A program made the translations under genes and the position numbers. 64,000 bases of DNA from Schlesneria paludicola DSM 18645 (lineage in GTDB: Bacteria; Planctomycetota; Planctomycetia; Planctomycetales; Planctomycetaceae): NCBI RefSeq assembly GCF_000255655.1, contig NZ_JH636438.1, positions 1-64,000 of the forward strand, written 5' to 3'. The notes beneath the pieces are model-generated. The model worked only from the letters and a program-made list of their open reading frames with translations, searched no databases and was not told where the DNA came from. Shown here piece after piece: positions 53,001 to 59,510 of the stretch (its first letter is position 1; each line of letters opens with the position of its first letter).

Positions 53001-54105
53001 GATGCTCCCAGAAGTGATTGTCAAACCACTTGTGATCGTGAGCCCACTTCTCCATCTCCGCCGGATCGTTTGGCGTGTGTGAGGCATTCGTGAACGACGT
53101 TCCCGACCCCTGCCCTTCGTGGCAGACCGTGCAGCCAAACTTCGGCAGCGGATGCGGGCTGGATGAGGTCAGATACAAGTCGAGTCGAGGGTGTGATGCG
53201 TAGGGGTGCGGGTACTTGCCGTCTTCTCGTTTTCCCAGCGGATACGCGGGGGCCGTTCCCACGTTTACGGTATCAATCATGGCGTGACACGTGCGGCAGC
53301 GGTCGAATCGCGAGACCTTGGTCATGCCACCCAGGTCGATTTCCAGTTTCGGCATCCAATCCTGCGTGATGCGCTCGCGGCCGTTAAACCCGTCAACGAT
53401 CGGCATCTGCATCAACTGCAGCTTGGCGCTACGCAAGGTGCCGTCGAGCCACGTGGACGTGCCGTCCCAGTTCGATTTCTCAGGAGCAATTTTTTGAATC
53501 GAGGCATGGACCAGTGAGATTTCGGCTTCGGCTTTTTTGAGCTCCAGTTCGGCCGCGTCACGCTGTGCGGTCACCTTGGCCACGGCTGCCTTGGCCTGAC
53601 TGGCTTCGTATGCCAGTGCGACGTACTCGGCTTCCATCGTCTTGACGTGCGTTTCCTTGTCATTGAAGCTTTTTTCGAGCTTCTCCAGGTTGGGAACGTT
53701 GTCTCGGACACCCAGGTTGTAGTCGGCGCGAGCCACATCGCGTTCGGCGCGACGCAGCTTCAGGGTGCGCAGATGACCGTCCGCTTTCTGCTTGGCCGTT
53801 TCTGCAGCCTTCTGCAAATTGGCGAGTTCCGATTTGTTGTCTTTCAGCGCGTTTGTCGCGGCATCGACCTTGGCCGACAATTCTTCGACGGACTGTTTGA
53901 ATCGCGGGTCACTCTTGATGGCCGTTTCGCGCGCTTTGTCACGGTCGGCCTGATACTCGAAGGCGGTACGCTGGTACGTGCGCCATTCGTCGTTGTAGTC
54001 CGCCCACATCATCCAGAAGGTGACCCCCAACAGCACGATCGCGCTGCCACAGAACACCTTGTGCATCGATTTGAGGTCGCGAAGATAATCGTCGGTTGCC
54101 GGCAT
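50035..54105 (-). CDS. Octaheme cytochrome c with coiled coil and PDZ-like domain, bc-complex associated
   Basis: The 1356-residue protein has one N-terminal membrane helix (VFCGSAIVLLGVTFWMMW, about residues 18-35), then a coiled coil to about residue 215 (KQSVEELSAKVDAATNALKD). Eight CxxCH heme sites follow near residues 268, 323, 378, 413, 552, 725, 989 and 1242 (CRTCH, CTVCH, CIKCH, CFGCH, CVNCH, CYGCH, CSGCH, CIKCH). Between the sixth and seventh, about residues 790-850, is a PDZ-like domain (DDVILNIDGVAITNPDQLRD). It lies directly after the cytochrome b genes and before the cupredoxin, so it probably takes the place of cytochrome c1/f and passes electrons on. I know of no named family with this architecture. 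Confidence 0.88.
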   Translation of the reverse strand: MPATDDYLRDLKSMHKVFCGSAIVLLGVTFWMMWADYNDEWRTYQRTAFEYQADRDKARETAIKSDPRFKQSVEELSAKVDAATNALKDNKSELANLQKAAETAKQKADGHLRTLKLRRAERDVARADYNLGVRDNVPNLEKLEKSFNDKETHVKTMEAEYVALAYEASQAKAAVAKVTAQRDAAELELKKAEAEISLVHASIQKIAPEKSNWDGTSTWLDGTLRSAKLQLMQMPIVDGFNGRERITQDWMPKLEIDLGGMTKVSRFDRCRTCHAMIDTVNVGTAPAYPLGKREDGKYPHPYASHPRLDLYLTSSSPHPLPKFGCTVCHEGQGSGTSFTNASHTPNDPAEMEKWAHDHKWFDNHFWEHPMYPQRFQESGCIKCHVNVSELGVNQKFGPTAPKVHRGWELVKTYGCFGCHDISGFDGTKIVGPDLRLEPSTSEEAERIAKDPLQVAGKMRKVGPSLRHSASKSDPGFIAYWTEEPKRFRPTTRMPQFFKLDNQVDHLAHVNNPVEIAGITHYLQSKSEAFETLSPAAGYKPDAARGQEFFALKGCVNCHSHAAVAGLDMTFGPELSKIHAKLKAGKAGFDWLYTWIREPERYHPRTKMPHMFLDAETTASGTIDPAADIAAFLLKLDGEPASFKPTASYETPLVDDAALDGLVRSMLSKMLTVHQIDELMKTGKFPIAADAIKTDEIELVGKNGEFSIEEWKQRKLTYVGRKTITKYGCYGCHDIPNYESGRPIGTALQDWGKKDRSRLAFEHIHEYLHHHGNQDLGVRFEAMDAKQAERLKLASVTGARVSEIKPGHPPVGDKLELDDVILNIDGVAITNPDQLRDQLSRSVVGSELSLKVWRADHEKDLKIVADGSLYERVEEAIGRAERGDFKQEQEKDRELSAAFYYESLTHHGRPGFLWQKLRQPRSYDYKTVETKSSYDDRLRMPKFPFSEDEIDAIATFILGLTAEPPVTEYLYNPGGAAGATIRGEQLIQQYNCSGCHMLEMPKIRYGADLDSLTATDTSAEYPGAVDLLMHLRPARSGLTGRQKVVKTEEGSKSLPVLQFNGMVTSSPNPEDPPEDQEYVVELWETIKAAGKDFLPTHKFIFPAANLDGIEPARGGRYAEWLVNRLVDTKQAKERTLAWQMSPPPLYKEGTKVQTPWLFNFLRNPGKIRHTTVLRMPRFNMSDEEAQALANYFAAVDGAQYPYQLIAEREPEYVHGKEVEFHTAFPDKKNDYLSESWKMLNAPLCIKCHSVGGQQVKISNPATDIRGPNLDFAGDRLRPDWTLLWLYKPQWITPYTSMPVPLPPQQAGSQPRFPEIFGDDGHKQTISLRDALFNYHKLMEREGKTESQPTPPVAGGDD

Positions 54106-54181
54106 GATACCGAACCATCCTTATGAGTCGTCGTCGACAAAAAAGGCCGTCGTCGCGCCCGACGAGGACCTCATACCTTTG

Positions 54182-55567
54182 TCAAATATTGAAGAACCAT
54201 TCCGGGATCGCCACGATGTACTTCAGATTCACGGCCCACCGCAGCACCATCTTGATTGGCAATGACATCATCATCAGCATCAGGTTGGCCAGGACCATGT
54301 ATCGCAGGAAGCCCATCCGGATGTAGAAACTGCGAAAAACAGTGATCGCCATCAGGTTTGGCAAAGCCAGCAGGTACAACGCGACCGCCAGCAGTCCCAC
54401 GAACTCACGCAAGATGATGATCGGTGCCTGGACTGCGAAGGTGGCGCCCGGAGGTACAGCCGGCAATTGCATTCCCAACCACTCGATCCAGAAAAGCTCT
54501 GAAAGGTTGATGTTGTTCAGCAATTCCAGTTTGTGAACGTCCCAATATTCATAGGGGCTGAAGAAGTTCCAGTTTGGCCCACGCAGAAATGTGCCGAGCA
54601 CAATCATCGCGACCCACAGCGGCAGGAATCCGAAGAGGAACGTCGAGACTGCAAATTTTCGCTCGTTGAATGTGTAGTAGCCGTTGCCCAGTTTGTTGAA
54701 ATCGATGTACGGCACCGCCATCAAACCGACCAGAATCACGCTTGGAAGCACCACGCCGGCCATCCACGGATCGAAGTAAACCAGCATTTCCTGCAAACCC
54801 AGGAAGTACCACGGCGCTTTCGACGGATTGGGTGTTTTTGCCGCCGACGCCGGCTCTTCCAGTGGGGCTTGAAGCACGATGCCCCAGGCGATCAGCACCG
54901 CCGTGACCAGCACCATGCAGACGAGCTCAGTGTAGACCAGATCCGGCCAGGTCAACACTTTTTCATTGTTCTCTTGCTCGATCAAGGGCTTACCGGCCGC
55001 CTTGCGGGCGTCGTTCTCGACCGACTTCTTGAAGTACAGCCAGGTGAAAAAGCCGACGATGTAAAGCATCGCCACGATCGGCACATTGTCCGGCTTACCG
55101 ACAATCTGGCGAAAGTCGTAGTCGGTGATGCTGAGAGCCAGAAACAGAATCGAGAAATTGAGCAGTAGCCAACCCGCCGTCGGGGTCGTCCACCATTTTC
55201 TCAGTACGATCATCAGGATGTAGATCGTCATTGAACCAACGAAGAAGGCAACCGGGTTGGAGGCCTTGTTGATTGGAGTCTTCAGAATCTCGGGCATCAC
55301 CAGCGAAAACTGCTGAGGGTTGTTCCAGCCGGTCAAGTGCGTGATGGCGACCATCAACAACAATCCGGCATACAACGCCCAGAATGCCGCATACGGAACT
55401 TTCTGTCCCTCGCCGAGCAGGCCACCCATACGTATGTTGCACATGCCATCGTGGACCAGGCTGCGGTGAGCCCAGAACGAATTCATGATGAACAACAGCA
55501 AATAGACCCACCCCAGCCCGTAGATGACCGAAGCAGTAAGATCGGGGTTATGTATCAAATGGTCCAT
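54182..55567 (-). CDS. Cytochrome b C-terminal (subunit IV-like) protein with extra membrane helices
   Basis: In a b6f-like split, the second half of cytochrome b is a separate protein carrying part of the quinol site. Here it has 461 residues from ATG 55567 (a GTG at 55600 is possible), much longer than the usual 160-200. About five extra helices come first (ASVIYGLGWVYLLLFIMNSF, AFWALYAGLLLMVAITHL, AFFVGSMTIYILMIVL, GWLLLNFSILFLALSI, IVAMLYIVGFFTWLYF). The family core starts near residue 205 with VYTELVCMVLVTAVLIAWGI and NPSKAPWYFLGLQEMLVYFDPW, in which the PEWY motif is APWY, followed by three or more helices. It is read after the b6-like gene and before the octaheme gene. Confidence 0.86.
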   Translation of the reverse strand: MDHLIHNPDLTASVIYGLGWVYLLLFIMNSFWAHRSLVHDGMCNIRMGGLLGEGQKVPYAAFWALYAGLLLMVAITHLTGWNNPQQFSLVMPEILKTPINKASNPVAFFVGSMTIYILMIVLRKWWTTPTAGWLLLNFSILFLALSITDYDFRQIVGKPDNVPIVAMLYIVGFFTWLYFKKSVENDARKAAGKPLIEQENNEKVLTWPDLVYTELVCMVLVTAVLIAWGIVLQAPLEEPASAAKTPNPSKAPWYFLGLQEMLVYFDPWMAGVVLPSVILVGLMAVPYIDFNKLGNGYYTFNERKFAVSTFLFGFLPLWVAMIVLGTFLRGPNWNFFSPYEYWDVHKLELLNNINLSELFWIEWLGMQLPAVPPGATFAVQAPIIILREFVGLLAVALYLLALPNLMAITVFRSFYIRMGFLRYMVLANLMLMMMSLPIKMVLRWAVNLKYIVAIPEWFFNI

Positions 55568-55657
55568 AGTGCTTGTCGCCAGCCACCTAAACTTGTCCAC
55601 CCACTACGCCACGATTCGTCACGTCACAGGTTCGTCCGTGATCCCCCCTCGCATCGA

Positions 55658-56431
55658 TCACAGCGGCTGGCTGATGCCCCCGTCCTTACGGACACGCCAG
55701 AAGTGAATCGCAATCAACAGCGATACCACCAGGGGGATGGCAACGCAGTGCAGAATATAAAACCGGTTCAATGTGGCTTCACCCACGAATCGGCTGCCAA
55801 GAAGCAGAAAACGTGCATCGCTACCGTTGGTAATCAGGTCATAACCGCCGATGTTGAGCAGCTGAGCGCCAGGTCCTTCGTATCCCAGGAACGGTGTGGC
55901 GCGTGCCATGTTCGAACCGACGGTGATCGCCCAGATCGCCAACTGATCCCACGGCAGCAGATAGCCTGTAAAGGACAGCAGCAACGTCAGCACCAGCAGC
56001 AAGACCCCGATGACCCAGTTGAATTCGCGAGGCGGTTTGTAGCTGCCGGTCAGAAACACGCGATACATATGCAGCCAGACGGTGATCACCATGGCATGGG
56101 CCGACCAGCGGTGCACTTCCCGCATGATTCCCAGCGTGGTGACATCGCGCAGTGCAAGAATGTCATTGAAGGCGAATTCCAGCGTCGGACGGTAATAGAA
56201 CATCAGCAACACGCCCGTAATTGTTTCCACCAGAAACAAAAAGAACGTGATTCCGCCCATACACCAGGTGTACGACAGCGCAATGCCCTGTTGCTTGATC
56301 GACACTGGATGCAGATGCAGGAAGAAGTTCGTCAGCATCACGACGATGCGATTGCGACGATCGACCGGCGCGGGATGCCGAAAGATGCTCTTCCAGATCT
56401 GTGAACCGCGAATATAGTCACCAACTGACAT
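55658..56431 (-). CDS. Cytochrome b N-terminal subunit (b6-like)
   Basis: The 257-residue protein is the four-helix, two-heme half of a split cytochrome b. The first His pair in VHRWSAHAMVITVWLHMY is spaced by 13 residues and the second in LHCVAIPLVVSLLIAIHFW by 14, the b6f pattern. SFTGYLLPWDQLAIWAITV is the well-conserved loop near the Qo site. Cys57 in TWCMGGITFF aligns with the YCLGGIT cysteine of chloroplast b6 that binds the extra heme c_n. The end, RKDGGISQPL, resembles b6 (RKQGISGPL). ATG 56431 has GGGA eight bases upstream. It lies 63 bases after Rieske and 90 before its partner. Confidence 0.93.
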   Translation of the reverse strand: MSVGDYIRGSQIWKSIFRHPAPVDRRNRIVVMLTNFFLHLHPVSIKQQGIALSYTWCMGGITFFLFLVETITGVLLMFYYRPTLEFAFNDILALRDVTTLGIMREVHRWSAHAMVITVWLHMYRVFLTGSYKPPREFNWVIGVLLLVLTLLLSFTGYLLPWDQLAIWAITVGSNMARATPFLGYEGPGAQLLNIGGYDLITNGSDARFLLLGSRFVGEATLNRFYILHCVAIPLVVSLLIAIHFWRVRKDGGISQPL

Positions 56432-56494
56432 CGAACGATTCCCGAGGAGATCCCGTCAAACACCCGCGACACCGGATACGCTAAGTTCAGGCCG

Positions 56495-57631
56495 TCAAAC
56501 CACGTTCACGAACGAGGTTGGATCGGTCCATTGACCCATTTCTTCCTGGAATTTCACGCTCTTGTTGACTTCGAGCATGCCATCCTCGGCGATTCGTAAT
56601 CCCGCTCGTTCCAGTGGACGCGGTGCGGGGCCTTCGAAGTTCACCCCGGTGATATAGAAGCCTGACCCATGGCAGGGACATTTGAATTTCTGTTCGCCAT
56701 CCAGCCAGTTCGGCGTGCAGCCCAAATGAGTACAGACGGAGGTCAACGCGAAGATCATGTTGCGGCCTTCATACTGATCGGTGTGAACGATCCAGATGCC
56801 GAATTGATCTTTCCATTTGTTGGAAACGGTGTTGATCGGATAGTCAGACAATGGCCCGACTTTGAATTTGGAGGGTGGTTCAACCAAGACATTTGGGAAC
56901 ATGAATCGTGCGGTTCCCAGCGTCCAAATTCCGCCGATTCCGAGCAGCGATGCCCACGCGGCGGCGAAAGGAGTCATCAATAACGCCCACACCAATGCCC
57001 CGGAGACAAGCAACATCTTGCTGCCGAGCATGAACCCCAAGACAAAACAGGCGGCACTGAATATGGCGACTGTCGACAACCCGGCGAGTCCTCGTCGGAC
57101 TGGTTCCGTCTTTCCAGCCTTGGCCGTTGCGACGGGCTTGGCCGGCATGGGAGGCGCTGCGACGGATGCTGCTTTGGCCGGAGCCGCCGATGCAGGTTGA
57201 GCGGCCATCGTCCCCGCTTTACCTTCCCGCACGGCTTTCAACATCTCTTGAACGGAGGGACGAGGACCTGCTGCGGCCGCTGCTGGAGCTGAAGCCGCCG
57301 GGGTTGTAGAGGCTGAAGCGGCAGGAACCGGGGCCGCCGCGGGTGTCACTGACGCTGCGGCGGCGGCTGGTTTGGCTCCGCCTGCACGGATCGCAGCGAG
57401 GATATCTTTCGTTGAACCGGGCTTGGCACCGGGTGCCGCCGGTGGCTTTGGTGCAGGAGCAGCGGCTGCTGGAGTCGCTGCCGCGGGAGGCGAAGTGCTG
57501 ACATCAGCCGCAGGTGTTGCGGGTGCGTCCGCAGGAGCCCCCTGGGTTTCCCCAGCAGCGGCTGCCGCGGCTGCTTTCTGGGCTCGGATTTTCGCGAGGA
57601 TATCGGCAGTGGAAGGCTTTTTTTCTTCCAT
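56495..57631 (-). CDS. Rieske iron-sulfur protein with long Ala/Pro-rich N-terminal extension
   Basis: The Rieske subunit carries the 2Fe-2S cluster that takes the first electron from quinol. The 378-residue protein binds its cluster through CTHLGC and CPCHGSGF near residues 298-320, with the expected PRPL loop. Two hydrophobic stretches (VAIFSAACFVLGFMLGSKMLL... and WASLLGIGGIWTLGTARFMF, about residues 195-250) anchor it. The first 185 residues are unlike normal Rieske proteins: mostly Ala and Pro, with three similar short helices, STADILAKIRAQK, STKDILAAIRAGG and SVQEMLKAVREGK. ATG 57631 is used, as upstream codons look non-coding. It is the first gene of the 20-kb respiratory run. Confidence 0.92.
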   Translation of the reverse strand: MEEKKPSTADILAKIRAQKAAAAAAAGETQGAPADAPATPAADVSTSPPAAATPAAAAPAPKPPAAPGAKPGSTKDILAAIRAGGAKPAAAAASVTPAAAPVPAASASTTPAASAPAAAAAGPRPSVQEMLKAVREGKAGTMAAQPASAAPAKAASVAAPPMPAKPVATAKAGKTEPVRRGLAGLSTVAIFSAACFVLGFMLGSKMLLVSGALVWALLMTPFAAAWASLLGIGGIWTLGTARFMFPNVLVEPPSKFKVGPLSDYPINTVSNKWKDQFGIWIVHTDQYEGRNMIFALTSVCTHLGCTPNWLDGEQKFKCPCHGSGFYITGVNFEGPAPRPLERAGLRIAEDGMLEVNKSVKFQEEMGQWTDPTSFVNVV

Positions 57632-58086
57632 GATGCATTCGACCCATAACGAGTGAGTTGGGCGCGGCAATGATGTGCTGGGATTGGGACGATGCCGGGA
57701 TTCTGGCAAGATCACCAAACGCTGACAACCAAACAATATTGAGGATGCGGGAATTTCTCAGAAGCAAGAAACATTTGCGGCGGGAAGACTTGCGAATTCT
57801 CGGTTCACAGAATCAAGTCGTGTTTGCGCGTTCCTGTCTTGGATGTTTCCATACTTCACTGCTCGTTTCGATCCTGAATCGTGGCGGCAACTCACCTCAA
57901 TCTGATCAAAGCTTCACACGCAGTTCGACGTTTCTTCTGTCTCAGGCGTGTAGACGGTGGCGTTTTGTTCAAACCGATGATTCCCGTAAGCTCCCCGCAA
58001 TGACACGCTTGAAATCAAATGTCATTGAACCTCATCTTACGTAGCAAGTTTAAATCAACGTCTTATTATCAAGTGGAGGTCTTGTG
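57632..58086. other. Divergent upstream region of the respiratory operon and the GlsB-type gene
   Basis: About 455 bases lie between the leftward Rieske gene and the rightward GlsB/YeaQ-type gene. Frames here (for example 57658-58044) have no ribosome site or protein character. Promoters for both directions must lie here; I cannot fix a -35/-10 pair with confidence. GGAGG at 58075-58079 is the ribosome site of the rightward gene. Confidence 0.4.
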
Positions 58087-58335
58087 GTGCATCTTTTCTG
58101 GAGTATTGTCATCGGGATCGCGGCAGGTTGGTTGAGCGGCAAAATTATGAAAGGTCGCGGCTTCGGGTTACTCGGCGACCTGATCGTCGGAGTTGTTGGT
58201 GCCGTTGTCGGTGACGTCTTATTCGGCGCACTCGGATTACACGCGGAAGGGCTGCTGGGCAATCTCATCGTCGCAACCGCCGGTGCGGTCGTGCTGATCT
58301 TCGCCGTACGGATCATCAGCAATCACAGCCGATAA
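58087..58335 (+). CDS. GlsB/YeaQ/YmgE-family small membrane protein
   Basis: This 82-residue protein matches the transglycosylase-associated/YeaQ family: MHLFWSIVIGIAAGWLSGKIMKGR-like start with the GKIMKGRG motif, a second helix DLIVGVVGAVVGDVLFGALG, and a third NLIVATAGAVVLIFAVRII. The family is small, three-helix, and often induced by stress, but its molecular role is unknown. GTG 58087 is preferred over GTG 58084 because GGAGG then sits seven bases upstream and the start MHLFW agrees with the family. It is a single gene. Confidence 0.9.
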   Translation: MHLFWSIVIGIAAGWLSGKIMKGRGFGLLGDLIVGVVGAVVGDVLFGALGLHAEGLLGNLIVATAGAVVLIFAVRIISNHSR

Positions 58336-58450
58336 ACCGCACCATCGATGTGAGATCGGGCCTCATTTTGAATCTGGCTTCGCCTGAACTCGGCACACAT
58401 GCGCAGGTCTCTCACGTCGCAAGTTTCACCTGCGCGACAGACCTCTGAAA

Positions 58451-58488
58451 AGCGCATGCGACTTCGCGCATGGGGACGCCGCCGTCCC
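58451..58488 (-). terminator. Possible terminator hairpins after the CvpA-like gene
   Basis: Just past the stop at 58495 on the minus strand are two short hairpins: GGGACG/CGTCCC (58473-58488) and an ATGCG/CGCAT stem near 58456-58471, followed by GCGCTTTT. Stem lengths are modest and the T-run is only four bases. Confidence 0.3.
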
Positions 58489-58494
58489 GCCGGT

Positions 58495-59310
58495 TCAGAA
58501 TCCAGGATTCACGTTGCTGGGGCTTCCGCCTCCAGGTGCATTTTGGGCGGGTGGGATGGAGATCGGGGCTGGTGGTGCCACCGGTGAAAGGTTTCGGGCA
58601 ATGCGATCTCGTCGCATGGCATAGCGGATGGGGAAGGACGGCCAGATGACTTGCGGTGAGTCTCGACCAGACAGATCTTTCGCAGAATACGGTTTCAGCG
58701 GATTGCCGACGACTTCGTAACGCCCGTCGAAGATATGTGGCATGTACGCGGCTTTGATGTCCCGATTCGCACTGGCATAGAGTATCGACCGGGCCAGTGG
58801 TCTCTCCGAAACGTACTGCGTGAATCCCAGCCATTGACGATCCGGTGCGCCACCAAAAAAGTTGTTCCGCTCGGGCTCAAATTGCATGAACTCGCGTGGA
58901 AGCGGCGCGGTATGCAGGGCGGTGAGCAGGAATGCCATGGTGAGATACCCGGTACCGGCCCCGACGAGCCATCGGCCCAGCGAATCAACGGCCGGAATCA
59001 CCTGGATATAGCTGGGGGCCAGATTCTCACAGCCGAGTCTCAGTGCGAACTCGACGCCAATGAAGAGCCCCACCAGTGCGACCACATCGGTGTACGAGTC
59101 GGGAAGAAACGCTTTCAATTGAACCGCGAGTGGCTCGAAAAAGTTCATCGCGATCAGGGCGGCCAGCAGGGTGCACAAAAACGTTTCAACGGCACCCCAG
59201 ATGCCTTCGTTCGCCACCATCCAGGTGACCACGCCGACGACAATCAGGCAGGCGATGTCGATCATGATGCTTGACGCTCGGTTGAAAAAAGGACTCGGAA
59301 AATCGGGCAT
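58495..59310 (-). CDS. CvpA-family-like membrane protein
   Basis: The 271-residue protein has four or five transmembrane helices in the first 140 residues: MIDIACLIVVGVVTWMVANEG, AVETFLCTLLAALIAMNFF, VVALVGLFIGVEFALRLG and LVGAGTGYLTMAFLLTALHT. The order, with the short FxxP-like linker (NFFEPLAVQLKAFLP), matches CvpA/colicin V production proteins. After the membrane part, about 130 soluble residues end with a Pro/Gly-rich tail (PVAPPAPISIPPAQNAPGGG). The role of CvpA-family proteins in most bacteria is not settled. It starts at ATG 59310 and lies 200 bases from the GspE-type gene on the same strand. Confidence 0.72.
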   Translation of the reverse strand: MPDFPSPFFNRASSIMIDIACLIVVGVVTWMVANEGIWGAVETFLCTLLAALIAMNFFEPLAVQLKAFLPDSYTDVVALVGLFIGVEFALRLGCENLAPSYIQVIPAVDSLGRWLVGAGTGYLTMAFLLTALHTAPLPREFMQFEPERNNFFGGAPDRQWLGFTQYVSERPLARSILYASANRDIKAAYMPHIFDGRYEVVGNPLKPYSAKDLSGRDSPQVIWPSFPIRYAMRRDRIARNLSPVAPPAPISIPPAQNAPGGGSPSNVNPGF

Positions 59311-59510
59311 AATTCACAGAAATCATCAGGACCGCGTCGGTTCAGCCCGACGGCTTTGCGTCCGTCATTCGTCATTGTTTCCACGCCGGGGAATGACGTC
59401 TTTTCGTCGCAACAAACACCTGGCAATCGAAACGCATCCGCGTCCAAGGAATTCATTGTCGATGAAAATCGGTCTGTCCCCCTCACTGGCCTGTGGACGA
59501 TGGTCTGTCG

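Noticed and set aside
55337-56404. 355-codon plus-strand frame over the cytochrome b genes
   Set aside because: Antisense to two genes with complete heme motifs; Gln/His-rich composition is typical of reverse frames of membrane proteins.
57658-58044. 128-codon frame between Rieske and the GlsB-type gene
   Set aside because: No ribosome site, and it occupies the only space for the promoters of two divergent units.
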